Below are positions 1 through 6,502 of a stretch of 9,013 nucleotides of DNA, one piece after another. The notes below the pieces were generated by a model. The model was not told where the DNA came from. It saw nothing but the letters and a program-made list of their open reading frames with translations, and made no database searches. Source of the DNA: JAAFHS01 sp031396505 (GTDB taxonomy: Bacteria > Pseudomonadota > Alphaproteobacteria > Rhodobacterales > Rhodobacteraceae); contig JANNKX010000020.1 of the NCBI GenBank assembly GCA_031396505.1, positions 1 to 9,013 on the forward strand, in the 5' to 3' direction. The position numbers were made by a program, and so were the translations under genes. Every line of letters starts with the position of its first letter. Positions within the stretch are counted from its first letter, which is position 1.

Positions 1-573
1 GGTGGCGGCGATCAGGATGTAGCGGATGTCGGGGCCGAAGTGATGGGCGAAAAAATTTGTATAGATCGCGATGGCCAGAAGATACGTCCAGATCATCGGC
101 GGATAGGGGGCGAAACGCATATCGAAAATGCGAATGACACGGGCGATATAAGAGCCGACAGCGGCATACATGAAACCGGAAAACAGCGGCACATTCATGA
201 TCTTGAACAGGGCGGGTTCAGGGTATGCCCAGGATCCCGCATTGACCTTGAACCATTCCATCGCGGTGCCTGTCAGGTGGAACAGCAGGATGACGCGCGC
301 CTCTTCCCATGTCTCCAGTCTGGTCCACAGGAACAGGGCTTGGGTGCCAATAGCGAACAGGAACAGCGCATCATAGCGTTGGATGGGCCAGTCGGGCTGC
401 CAGATCCGCTTGGTTCCGATGATCGCAGCGAGCAAAAGCCCGCCAAACAGGCAGGCCCAGCCTTGTTTCAGCACGAACATGACGAATTCGGCCAGCCACA
501 GCGGCAGACGCGCCCGCGCCCAGTCGCCGAGGCGGCGTTCGAGGCGCGGAGTGGTTTGCGGAAGCGGCGTCAT
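1..573 (-). CDS. DUF817 family integral membrane protein, C-terminally cut by the window edge
   Basis: An open frame of 191 codons runs from ATG at 573 to the left edge without a stop, so the C-terminus lies outside the window. The protein is hydrophobic, with likely membrane segments near residues 28-53, 67-84, 114-137 and 150-167 and another beginning about 182. I recognise the DUF817 pattern: a W-E-E-A-R-V-I-x-L-F-H-L segment (about 89-100), then M-E-W-F-K-V-N-A-G-S-W-x-Y-P, V-P-L-F-S-G-F-M-Y-A-A-V-G-S-Y (about 118-132) and a late Y-T-N-F-F-x-H-H (161-168). The biochemical role of this family is unknown; location in the inner membrane is inferred from hydrophobicity. It lies 21 bases downstream of glyA on the same strand, so it is probably cotranscribed with it. 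A GTG three codons upstream (at 582) is an alternative start; neither has a strong ribosome binding site. Confidence 0.87.
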   Translation of the reverse strand, partial: MTPLPQTTPRLERRLGDWARARLPLWLAEFVMFVLKQGWACLFGGLLLAAIIGTKRIWQPDWPIQRYDALFLFAIGTQALFLWTRLETWEEARVILLFHLTGTAMEWFKVNAGSWAYPEPALFKIMNVPLFSGFMYAAVGSYIARVIRIFDMRFAPYPPMIWTYLLAIAIYTNFFAHHFGPDIRYILIAAT

Positions 574-594
574 GTGCGCCACAGTCTCGACGGT

Positions 595-1890
595 TTACAG
601 CCCCGGATAGATCGGGAACTGGTCGCACAGCGCCTTGACCTTGGCGCGCACCGCAGCCTCGACCGCACCATTGCCGTCTTCGCCGTTGGCCGCCAGCCCG
701 TCGACAACTTCGGTGATCCAGTCGCCGATCTGGCGAAACTCCACCTCGCCAAAGCCACGGGTGGTGCCAGCTGGCGTGCCGAGGCGGACGCCGCTGGTGA
801 TGGTGGGCTTTTCGGTATCGAACGGGATACCGTTCTTGTTGCAGGTGATATGCGCACGCCCAAGGGCCTTTTCGGTTGCGTTGCCCTTCACACCCTTGGG
901 GCGCAGATCGACCAGCATCAGGTGCGTATCGGTGCCGCCGGTGACGATGTCGAGGCCGCCCTTCATCAACTGGTCGGCCAGCGCCTGCGCATTCTTGATG
1001 ACCTGGCGTTGATAGGTTTTGAAGCCGGGTTGCAGTGCCTCGCCAAACGCCACGGCTTTGGCAGCGATTACATGCATCAGAGGCCCGCCTTGGATGCCGG
1101 GGAAAATGGCCGAGTTGAATTTCTTGGCCAGCGCCTCGTCATTGGTCAGGATCATCCCCCCGCGAGGCCCGCGCAGGGTTTTGTGCGTTGTGGTGGTAGC
1201 CACATGCGCATGCGGGAAGGGGCTGGGATACAGGCCCGCGGCGACAAGGCCCGCAAAATGCGCCATATCGACCAGCAGGTAGGCCCCGACAGAGTCGGCA
1301 ATTTCGCGCATGCGGGCAAAGTCGATGACGCGGGGAATGGCCGACCCGCCCGCGATAATCATCTTGGGTTTGTGGGTGGTGGCGAGGTCCTGCACCTGAT
1401 CGTAATCCAGCAGCAGATCCTGCTTGCGCACGCCATATTGAATGGCATTGAACCATTTGCCAGACTGGTTCGGGGCGGCCCCATGCGTGAGATGACCACC
1501 AGCATCAAGCGACATGCCAAGGATCGTGTCGCCGGGTTGGATCAGCGCCTGAAACACGCCTTGGTTGGCCTGCGAGCCGGAGTTGGGCTGCACATTGGCA
1601 AAGCCGCAGCCGAAGAGTTGCTTCGCCCGGTCAATCGCCATGTTTTCGGCGATATCCACATACTGACACCCGCCATAGTACCGCTTGCCGGGATATCCTT
1701 CGGCGTATTTGTTGGTCATCACCGACCCCTGCGCCTCCATCACGGCACGGGAGACGATGTTTTCGGAGGCGATGAGTTCAATCTCGTCGCGCTGACGGCC
1801 CAGTTCCTGCGTCATCGCCGCAAACAGCGCGGCATCGCGCGACGCGAGGGTTTCGGTGAAAAAGCCGTTATCTCGGTGCGGGGCGTTCAT
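595..1890 (-). CDS. glyA: Serine hydroxymethyltransferase
   Basis: GlyA is the cytosolic PLP enzyme that interconverts serine plus tetrahydrofolate with glycine plus 5,10-methylene-tetrahydrofolate, the main source of one-carbon units. The 431-residue product has the normal bacterial length. Visible family signatures are Y-A-E-G-Y-P-G-K-R-Y-Y-G-G (62-74), the D-M-A-H segment (208-211) whose Asp contacts the PLP pyridine nitrogen, T-T-T-T-H-K with the Schiff-base lysine at K237, G-P-R-G-G (241-245), and the C-terminal G-V-R-L-G-T-P-A-x-T-T-R-G segment that includes the substrate-carboxylate arginine. The ATG at 1890 is preferred because GGAG stands 6 bases upstream; the frame stays open upstream, with an in-frame ATG 8 codons earlier that lacks a ribosome binding site. 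It is divergent from nadK and followed closely by the DUF817 gene. The gene is intact. Confidence 0.98.
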   Translation of the reverse strand: MNAPHRDNGFFTETLASRDAALFAAMTQELGRQRDEIELIASENIVSRAVMEAQGSVMTNKYAEGYPGKRYYGGCQYVDIAENMAIDRAKQLFGCGFANVQPNSGSQANQGVFQALIQPGDTILGMSLDAGGHLTHGAAPNQSGKWFNAIQYGVRKQDLLLDYDQVQDLATTHKPKMIIAGGSAIPRVIDFARMREIADSVGAYLLVDMAHFAGLVAAGLYPSPFPHAHVATTTTHKTLRGPRGGMILTNDEALAKKFNSAIFPGIQGGPLMHVIAAKAVAFGEALQPGFKTYQRQVIKNAQALADQLMKGGLDIVTGGTDTHLMLVDLRPKGVKGNATEKALGRAHITCNKNGIPFDTEKPTITSGVRLGTPAGTTRGFGEVEFRQIGDWITEVVDGLAANGEDGNGAVEAAVRAKVKALCDQFPIYPGL

Positions 1891-2062
1891 GGCGATCTCC
1901 AGGAATGGGTACATGGTTTCATTTAGAAGATGTGACGCTTTCTGGGAAGGCAAGAAAACGACGGGAATCGCATGGGGGGCGAAATTTTGTGACCCTGCGG
2001 CAATGCGGCTTGAGTTTGCGCGGGCGGGGCGACAAGGTGCCCGGAGTGATTGAGGAATGACC

Positions 2063-2824
2063 ATGGCGCGCCGGATACATTTTGCTGCAAGCACGGCCCC
2101 TGCTGCGGTACAGGCGTTTGCCGCGTTGACGGCGGCACACGGGCAATCGGCGCTGCAGGCGGCGGATGTCGTGGTGGCGCTGGGTGGCGATGGGTTCATG
2201 TTGCAGACGCTGCACGAGGTGCAGCCGACGGGGCTGGCGGTTTACGGGATGAACTGCGGCACCATCGGGTTTTTGATGAACACTTACGGCGCGGATGGGC
2301 TGGACACGCGGCTGGCGGTGGCGGAACAGGCGGTCATTCATCCGCTGGCGATGCGGGCGGATACGACCGATGGCGGGGTCGTGGAGGCGCTGGCGATCAA
2401 CGAAGTGTCGTTGCTGCGGGCGGGGCCACAGGCGGCCAAGTTGCGGATCAGTGTGGATGGCAAGGTGCGGATGGCGGAACTGGTGTGCGACGGGGCACTG
2501 GTGGCGACACCGGCGGGATCGACGGCCTATAACTATTCGGCCCACGGGCCGATCCTGCCGATTGGCGCGGATGTGCTGACGTTGACGGCGATGGCGGCAT
2601 TCCGGCCCCGGCGGTGGCGGGGTGCGCTGCTGGCGGCGAGTGCGGTGGTGCGGTTTGATGTGCTGGAACCGGAAAAACGCCCGGTGCGCGCCGACAGCGA
2701 CAGCCGGTCGGTGCCGGGGGTGTTGTCGGTGGAAGTGCGGTCGGAACCGGGGGTGGCGCACCGGATATTGTTCGATCCGGGGCACGGGCTGGAAGAGCGT
2801 TTGCTGAGTGAACAATTCGCCTGA
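2063..2824 (+). CDS. nadK: NAD kinase
   Basis: NadK phosphorylates NAD+ at the 2'-hydroxyl of the adenosine ribose to make NADP+, the committed step of NADP synthesis. The product of 253 residues is typical of the short alphaproteobacterial form. It shows the nucleotide-kinase motif G-G-D-G at 41-44 (in V-A-L-G-G-D-G-F-M-L-Q-T-L), then Y-G-M-N-C-G-T-I-G-F-L-M-N (61-73), in which the usual NRGT is NCGT. The N-E-V-S segment and the substrate-binding P-A-G-S-T-A-Y-N-Y-S-A-H-G-P-I follow. Two ATGs lie six bases apart, at 2057 and 2063. I chose 2063 because GAGG (2052-2055) is 7 bases upstream of it but only one base from the first; the first could instead use GGAG at 2043-2046. The gene stands alone on the plus strand, divergent from glyA and 168 bases before infA. 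Confidence 0.96.
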   Translation: MARRIHFAASTAPAAVQAFAALTAAHGQSALQAADVVVALGGDGFMLQTLHEVQPTGLAVYGMNCGTIGFLMNTYGADGLDTRLAVAEQAVIHPLAMRADTTDGGVVEALAINEVSLLRAGPQAAKLRISVDGKVRMAELVCDGALVATPAGSTAYNYSAHGPILPIGADVLTLTAMAAFRPRRWRGALLAASAVVRFDVLEPEKRPVRADSDSRSVPGVLSVEVRSEPGVAHRILFDPGHGLEERLLSEQFA

Positions 2825-2850
2825 CGGCCTGCGTTGCACGAGGGCGTTAT

Positions 2851-2876
2851 GCGGATTGTGCACCTAAATTATCCGC
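2851..2876. other. Inverted repeat between nadK and infA
   Basis: GCGGAT (2851-2856) and ATCCGC (2871-2876) form a perfect six-base inverted repeat around an AT-rich 14-base loop, 27 bases after the nadK stop. There is no T-tract after it, so it is not a classical intrinsic terminator. It may be a weak transcription end for nadK, an operator, or chance. Confidence 0.25.
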
Positions 2877-2913
2877 CCATCGCAAGGACGCCCGCAGCAC
2901 CGCCAGTTTTCGC

Positions 2914-2942
2914 TTGAAAAACCCCGGACACAGGCGCATATC
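2914..2942 (+). promoter_or_regulatory. Candidate sigma70-type promoter for the infA operon
   Basis: TTGAAA (2914-2919, five of six bases match the -35 consensus) is followed after 17 bases by CATATC (2937-2942, a weak -10). It lies about 50 bases before the infA start codon, in the only sizeable gap upstream of this operon. The spacing is right, but the -10 match is poor and no transcript data are available. Confidence 0.35.
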
Positions 2943-2992
2943 GCCGTCGTGCCTGCGCAAAGACGCGGGCTTCACGCGTTTTTGGAGAGACC

Positions 2993-3211
2993 ATGGCCAA
3001 GGAAGACATTCTCGAATTCCCCGGTGTCGTCAAGGAACTCCTGCCGAACGCGACATTCAAGGTCGAACTCGATAATGGCCATGAATTGATCGCGGTGATG
3101 GCAGGCAAGATGCGCAAGAACCGCATCCGGGTTCTCGCGGGCGACAAGGTGCAGGTGGAAATGACGCCGTATGACCTTTCAAAGGGTCGTATCAACTATC
3201 GTTTCAAGTAA
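2993..3211 (+). CDS. infA: Translation initiation factor IF-1
   Basis: IF-1 is a single OB-fold (S1-like) protein that binds the A site of the 30S subunit and assists IF-2 and IF-3 during initiation. The 72-residue length is the standard size. The whole protein matches the family: M-A-K-E-D-x-x-E-F-x-G-V-V at the N-terminus, L-P-N-A-T-F-K-V-E-L-x-N-G-H in the middle, then I-R-V-L-A-G-D-K-V and the C-terminal L-S-K-G-R-I-N-Y-R-F-K. GGAGAGA at 2984-2990, just upstream of the ATG, is a clear ribosome binding site. It heads a probable operon with maf, the ribonuclease and yacG; the next start codon is 6 bases after its stop. Confidence 0.98.
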   Translation: MAKEDILEFPGVVKELLPNATFKVELDNGHELIAVMAGKMRKNRIRVLAGDKVQVEMTPYDLSKGRINYRFK

Positions 3212-3217
3212 CTGATT

Positions 3218-3793
3218 TTGCGGTTTATTCTGGGATCAGGCAGCCCGCGCCGGTTGGAATTGCTGGCGCAGATGGGCATCGTGCCTGATGCCGTTCTTCC
3301 CCCCGACATCAATGAGGACCCGTTGCGTGGTGAGCTGCCGCGGCCCTATTGCGTGCGCCTTGCGCAGGAAAAGGTGCGGGCGGTGCAGGCGGACGACGAT
3401 GATGTGGTGGTCTGCGCCGATACGACGGTCGCCCTTGGCCGCCGCATTCTGGGCAAGCCCGAAGATGCGGGGCAAGCGGCGGAATTTCTGGTGAAACTGG
3501 GCGGGCGGCGGCATCAGGTGATCACGGCCGTGGCGGTGCGGCGTGGTGCGCGCGTGTGGCAAAAGGACGTGGTCAGCGCGGTCAGGATGAAGCGGCTGTC
3601 GGACACCGAAATGAATGCCTATCTGGCATCGGGTGAATGGCGGGGCAAGGCGGGCGGGTACGGTATCCAGGGCCTTGCCGGGGCATTTGTCCCATGGATT
3701 TCAGGATCTTACACGGGCATCATGGGATTGCCAGTGGCGGAAACGGCGGCATTGCTTGTGGCCGCAGGGTACCCGGTTTGGAGAAACGCATGA
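3218..3793 (+). CDS. maf: Maf family nucleotide pyrophosphatase
   Basis: Maf proteins hydrolyse non-canonical or modified nucleoside triphosphates to monophosphates and are also linked to septum-formation inhibition; the exact substrate here cannot be read from sequence. The 191-residue product has the family motifs: G-S-G-S-P-R-R (6-12), C-A-D-T-T with the metal-binding or catalytic D68, K-P-E-D-A-G-Q-A (80-87), G-K-A-G-G-Y-G-I-Q-G (143-152) and G-S-Y-T-G-I-M-G-L-P-V (163-173). No ATG is available: the infA stop TAA (3209-3211) lies in this same frame, leaving CTG 3212, ATT 3215 or TTG 3218. TTG fits the conserved N-terminus best. No Shine-Dalgarno sequence stands in the gap, so translation is probably coupled to infA. 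Its stop overlaps the next start (ATGA). Confidence 0.95.
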   Translation: MRFILGSGSPRRLELLAQMGIVPDAVLPPDINEDPLRGELPRPYCVRLAQEKVRAVQADDDDVVVCADTTVALGRRILGKPEDAGQAAEFLVKLGGRRHQVITAVAVRRGARVWQKDVVSAVRMKRLSDTEMNAYLASGEWRGKAGGYGIQGLAGAFVPWISGSYTGIMGLPVAETAALLVAAGYPVWRNA

Positions 3794-4824
3794 AGGGCCG
3801 CGTCGTAGCCTTGGACGAAATTGCAGGTCAGCAAGCGGCCGCACTGGTGGTAGATGGTCAGTTGCAAGACCTGCTGATCGACCCGGCAGACGATCGCCCG
3901 ATGCCGGGGGCCATCTATCGCAGCGTGGCTGATCGCCCGGTCAAGGGTCAGGGCGGCATTTTCGTGAAATTGCCGCAAGGCATGGGTTTTCTGCGCCAGA
4001 TTAGCGGGATCGCACCGGGGCAGCGGTTGCTGGTGCAGGTTGCGGGTCCGGCGGAACCGGGCAAGGCGACGCCGGTGACAACGCGGTTGCTGTTCAAAAG
4101 CCGTTTTGCAATCGTCACGCCGGACGCGCCGGGTTTGAACATTTCGCGCCGTATCCGCGATGAGGCGGCGCGCGCCGAATTGCAGGCGGTGGCGGAAAGC
4201 CAGATGGCCGGGGCGGATGAAATGCTGGGGCTGATCCTGCGATCGGCCTGCTGGGACGCGGAACCAGACGCGGTGGCCGAAGATATCACAGCGATGCGGG
4301 GTCTGGCCGAGGCGGTGCTGGTCGATCTGGAGGGCGGGCCGGAACTGTTGGTGGATGGGGCGGGCGCACATGAGGTGGCGTTCCGCGATTGGCTGGACCC
4401 AACCCCCGACGCGCTGGACACATCCGAAAATGCTTTTGAGAACAACGGTTTGCTTGATATGATTGATGCGCTGCGTGGCCCGCGCGTGGACCTTGGCGAA
4501 GGGCATATGATGATCGAACCCACGCGCGCGCTGGTGGCGGTTGATGTGAACACGGGGGCAGACACGACGCCTGCCGCGGCGTTAAAGGTGAATATCGCGG
4601 CAGCGCGCGACCTGCCGCGCCAGTTGCGGCTGCGCGGTCTTGGCGGGCAAATGGTGATCGACTTTGCACCAATGCCGAAACGCGAAAGGGCAATTCTGGA
4701 TCAGGTGCTGCGCGCGGCGTTCAAGACGGAAGGCGAGATTAATCTGGCGGGCTGGACAACACTTGGCCTTTACGAGCTGACGCGCAAGCGGGATCGTCTG
4801 CCCTTGACAGAGGTGCTGGGATGA
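3790..4824 (+). CDS. rng: Ribonuclease E/G family endoribonuclease, short form
   Basis: RNase E/G enzymes cut single-stranded AU-rich RNA from a 5' monophosphate end in rRNA maturation and mRNA decay. The 344-residue product carries an S1-like segment near residues 40-100 (G-Q-G-G-I-F-V-K ... G-F-L-R-Q-I) and the DNase I-like catalytic core with the two metal-binding aspartates, in L-V-A-V-D-V-N-T-G (D252) and Q-M-V-I-D-F-A-P-M (D291). It ends at T-R-K-R-D-R-L-P-L-T-E-V-L-G, where longer relatives continue into a C-x-x-C zinc-link that holds the tetramer; that link and all of the RNase E scaffold region are absent. The frame is open upstream to 3637, but ATG 3790 matches the family start and overlaps the maf stop as ATGA. 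Its own stop overlaps yacG the same way. Confidence 0.93.
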   Translation: MKGRVVALDEIAGQQAAALVVDGQLQDLLIDPADDRPMPGAIYRSVADRPVKGQGGIFVKLPQGMGFLRQISGIAPGQRLLVQVAGPAEPGKATPVTTRLLFKSRFAIVTPDAPGLNISRRIRDEAARAELQAVAESQMAGADEMLGLILRSACWDAEPDAVAEDITAMRGLAEAVLVDLEGGPELLVDGAGAHEVAFRDWLDPTPDALDTSENAFENNGLLDMIDALRGPRVDLGEGHMMIEPTRALVAVDVNTGADTTPAAALKVNIAAARDLPRQLRLRGLGGQMVIDFAPMPKRERAILDQVLRAAFKTEGEINLAGWTTLGLYELTRKRDRLPLTEVLG

Positions 4825-4997
4825 CCTGCCCGGTTTGCGCCCGTGCGGTGGATGCAAAATACAAACCGTTCTGTTCGCGGCGCTGTTCGGACGTTGATCT
4901 GGCGCGCTGGCTGAACGGATCCTATGCCATTCCGGTCACGCAAGAAGAAGATGATACGTCATCGGACGACGGGCCGGAAAGCCCGCGCCCGCACTAG
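4821..4997 (+). CDS. yacG: DNA gyrase inhibitor YacG (zinc-binding)
   Basis: YacG is a small zinc protein that in E. coli binds GyrB and inhibits gyrase. The 58-residue product has the diagnostic four cysteines, C3 and C6 in M-T-C-P-V-C and C18 and C22 in P-F-C-S-R-R-C-S-D-V-D-L, followed by the conserved A-R-W-L-N-G-S-Y and a short acidic tail (Q-E-E-D-D-T-S-S-D-D) typical of the family. The ATG overlaps the ribonuclease stop by four bases (ATGA), so the gene is the last member of the infA-maf-RNase-yacG operon. Reinitiation after the upstream stop is likely, since the nearest purine-rich sequence is within the ribonuclease coding end. Confidence 0.95.
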   Translation: MTCPVCARAVDAKYKPFCSRRCSDVDLARWLNGSYAIPVTQEEDDTSSDDGPESPRPH

Positions 4998-5017
4998 CAA
5001 TTTTTGTGGCAACCCAC

Positions 5018-5046
5018 TGGACAGCCCCGCAAGGCTGACGTATCAC
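5018..5046 (+). promoter_or_regulatory. Candidate promoter for tRNA-Phe
   Basis: TGGACA (5018-5023, five of six bases match -35) and TATCAC (5041-5046, four of six match -10) are separated by exactly 17 bases. The expected start would be near 5053, about 20 bases before the tRNA. This supports independent transcription of the tRNA, although readthrough from yacG is also possible. Confidence 0.5.
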
Positions 5047-5051
5047 GCGGC

Positions 5052-5065
5052 CACCCGAAAGGGTG
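5052..5065 (+). other. GAAA-tetraloop hairpin in the tRNA-Phe leader
   Basis: CACCC (5052-5056), GAAA and GGGTG (5061-5065) form a perfect five-pair stem closed by a GNRA tetraloop, placed between the candidate promoter and the tRNA 5' end. It would be in the 5' leader removed by RNase P. Its role is unknown. Confidence 0.5.
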
Positions 5066-5072
5066 CAACGGT

Positions 5073-5148
5073 GCCCAGATAGCTCAGTTGGTAGAGCAGC
5101 GGATTGAAAATCCGCGTGTCGGCGGTTCAATTCCGTCTCTGGGCACCA
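5073..5148 (+). tRNA. tRNA-Phe (anticodon GAA)
   Basis: The 76-base sequence folds into a standard cloverleaf. The acceptor stem is GCCCAGA (5073-5079) with TCTGGGC (5138-5144). The D arm has GCTC and GAGC around AGTTGGTA. The anticodon stem is GCGGA (5099-5103) with TCCGC (5111-5115), and the loop TTGAAAA carries anticodon GAA at 5106-5108. The variable loop is GTGTC, and the T arm is GGCGG (5121-5125) with CCGTC (5133-5137) around TTCAATT. The discriminator A and an encoded CCA end at 5148. It lies 75 bases after yacG, and everything to its right looks like variable DNA. Confidence 0.98.
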
Positions 5149-5323
5149 CTTAAATCCTTGAGAAAACCTATAGTGATACGGATCCTTTTGCGAGTTTGCC
5201 CAGATCGTGGTTCTGGGTATCGCTGGGATATCATGTAAACAAGAGGCCATCGTTTCAGATTCTTGACTGCCCTCATCGCGGGAAGGGCACGAGGCTTCTT
5301 GCTGCGCTGCATATCTCACATGG
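5149..5323. other. Gene-free stretch between tRNA-Phe and the pseudogene
   Basis: No credible gene is present here. No intrinsic terminator follows the tRNA. The stretch holds the acceptor-stem-like hairpin at 5197-5217 and otherwise mixed-composition DNA with no recognisable homology, up to where ketopantoate reductase-like sequence begins abruptly near 5324. It probably contains a rearrangement junction. Confidence 0.5.
5197..5217 (+). repeat. Small hairpin repeating the tRNA-Phe acceptor stem sequence
   Basis: TGCCCAGAT at 5197-5205 is identical to bases 5072-5080 at the tRNA 5' end. TCTGGG at 5212-5217 equals the first six bases of the tRNA 3' acceptor strand, and the two halves pair (CCCAGA with TCTGGG, seven-base loop). 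The arrangement looks like a tRNA with its interior removed. It may be a remnant of a partial tRNA duplication or recombination, or chance similarity over a short length. Confidence 0.35.
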
Positions 5324-5739
5324 ATGCGCGCCGCCGGGTACGAGGCGATGCAGGCCGCCCTTGCCGATGGCGCCACGATCATGCCGATGATGAGCAACAA
5401 CCCCGAACGCGATGTCGACCAGATCGTCGAGCTCGTACTGACCACCTGTTCGCGCGAGGATACGCTGACCACGTCGGCGCAGGACTGGCGCAAAGGCCGC
5501 CGCACCGAAGTGCAGAATGTGAACGGCTGGTCGTCGACAACTTGCACGCGAAGGGCCGTGATGCGCCGGTGAACCGCCGCGTCGTTGAGATCGGGCTGGA
5601 GATCGCGGCGGGCCTCCGTGCGCCCAGCCCCGAAAATGCGGCGCTGATGATCAATGTCCTGACGTCAGAGAAGGACCACAGCAGCCAGTCTACCCCACGA
5701 CTGCCCGGATCAGGGTCAGCAACGGATCGACCCCGGTGA
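5324..5739 (+). pseudogene. Ketopantoate reductase-like (ApbA/PanE family) remnant: 5'-truncated and frameshifted
   Basis: Only the C-terminal domain of a 2-dehydropantoate 2-reductase-type protein remains. The NADP-binding Rossmann half with its G-x-G-x-x-G is missing. Frame 2 from about 5324 gives M-R-A-A-G-Y-E-A-M-Q-A-A-L-A-D-G and then Q-D-W-R-K-G-R-R-T-E-V-Q-N-V-N-G, the family's conserved Q-D-x-x-x-G-R-x-[ST]-E-[VI]-x-x-[IVL]-N-G. The expected continuation L-V-V-D-N-L-H-A-K-G-R-D-A-P-V-N-R-R appears in frame 1 from 5527, so one base is missing at 5525-5527. The tail A-P-S-P-E-N-A-A-L-M-I also fits the family. Reading then drifts to a stop at 5737-5739, overlapping the end of the convergent exporter gene. 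Whether the original enzyme acted on ketopantoate is unknown, as the family contains many other reductases. No promoter or start codon suits expression. Confidence 0.8.
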
Positions 5740-6490
5740 TGGCCTTGCCGACCAATTCCAGCCCGATGATCAAAAGCGCCCAGGTAATGATCTTGTAGAA
5801 GGTCTCCTGGCTGACCCATCCCACGGTCATTTTCCCGATAAACACCCCCAGAATGGCCGGTATTGCCAGATACGCGGCAATCTCGATGCTGCCGAGGCTG
5901 ACCTGCCCGTTGATCCAGTAGGGGCCAAGCTTTGCTGCGTTCAGAGTCGCGAACAGGATCGTCGTCGTTCCCGCGTAGGTCAGCCGGTCCAGTCGCAGGG
6001 GTTGCACGAAGACCTGGTAAGGCGGGGCACCTGCATGGCTGATATAGCTCGTAAATCCTGCCAAAGCCCCCCAGAAGAGACCGCGCAGCCTTTGCGGTTC
6101 GGCGGCCTGAACAGAATCTCTGATACCAAAAATCATGTTGAGCGCGAAGACGATGCCGATCGCGCCCACCAGCCCCGTGATGATGCTTTGCCCGCCGGGC
6201 AGGCTGATATCGACCCACGGAATGACGGCCCAGCCGATGCCGACGCCCAAAAGCCCCGCCGGGATCAGGATGGCAAGGACCCGCCGATCAAAGCTGTGGC
6301 GATACGCCCAAAGGCCGAACCCGTCGCTGACAAGATAGACCGGCAAAAGCAGTCCCGCCGCCGTCAGCGGGTCTACCACAAGGCTGAGCAGCGGTACGCT
6401 GAGATTGCCGATCGCGCCCCATCCGCCCTTTGAGAACCCGACGATCAACGCTACCAGCACGGCCACGCTCCAGAATTCCCATCCCTGCAA
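5690..6490 (-). CDS. TauE/SafE family sulfite/sulfonate exporter (membrane permease)
   Basis: The 266-residue product is a polytopic inner-membrane protein with about eight hydrophobic segments, the normal size for the TauE/SafE (DUF81) family. Some members export sulfite or sulfoacetate during taurine breakdown; the substrate here cannot be told. Family features include the N-terminal G-F-S-K-G-G-W-G-A (about 19-27), the P-L-L-S-L-V-V-D-P segment (about 34-42), and the second-half counterpart F-T-S-Y-I-S-H-A-G-A-P-P. The frame is open to an ATG at 6532, but I prefer the TTG at 6490: its upstream strand reads AACGGAGGT (the GGAGGT core lies at 6497-6502 on the plus-strand numbering), a near-perfect ribosome binding site six bases away. 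The ATG lacks one and would add 14 residues of non-family sequence. It converges on the reductase pseudogene. The gene is intact, unlike both neighbours. Confidence 0.9.
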   Translation of the reverse strand: MQGWEFWSVAVLVALIVGFSKGGWGAIGNLSVPLLSLVVDPLTAAGLLLPVYLVSDGFGLWAYRHSFDRRVLAILIPAGLLGVGIGWAVIPWVDISLPGGQSIITGLVGAIGIVFALNMIFGIRDSVQAAEPQRLRGLFWGALAGFTSYISHAGAPPYQVFVQPLRLDRLTYAGTTTILFATLNAAKLGPYWINGQVSLGSIEIAAYLAIPAILGVFIGKMTVGWVSQETFYKIITWALLIIGLELVGKAITGVDPLLTLIRAVVG

Positions 6491-6496
6491 GATGCA

Positions 6497-6502
6497 ACCT
6501 CC
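6497..6502 (-). promoter_or_regulatory. Strong Shine-Dalgarno deciding a TTG start for the TauE/SafE gene
   Basis: Read on the minus strand the sequence is GGAGGT followed by six bases and TTG. This is the strongest ribosome binding site in the window and outweighs the ATG 14 codons upstream. Confidence 0.8.

Noticed and set aside
40..1926. A 628-codon plus-strand open frame
   Set aside because: It lies wholly antisense to DUF817 and glyA, both clear families; its translation is a low-complexity mix typical of the antisense of GC-rich genes.
1891..2062. A riboswitch or promoter in the glyA-nadK divergent gap
   Set aside because: I saw no conserved glycine or SAM/SAH riboswitch core, and the best -35/-10 pairs had poor spacing (about 20 bases), so no site is claimed.
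1919..2863. A 314-codon minus-strand open frame opposite nadK
   Set aside because: It is rich in Arg, His and Pro with no family pattern, and is antisense to an unmistakable NAD kinase.
3709..4506. A 265-codon minus-strand open frame
   Set aside because: It is antisense to the RNase E/G gene; no motif and no ribosome binding site.
4936..5547. A 203-codon minus-strand open frame across tRNA-Phe
   Set aside because: It includes the well-known spurious translation of the antisense of a tRNA and has no family.
5379..6218. A 279-codon minus-strand open frame
   Set aside because: It overlaps the TauE/SafE gene in another frame and then the reductase remnant on the opposite strand; the sequence is not protein-like.
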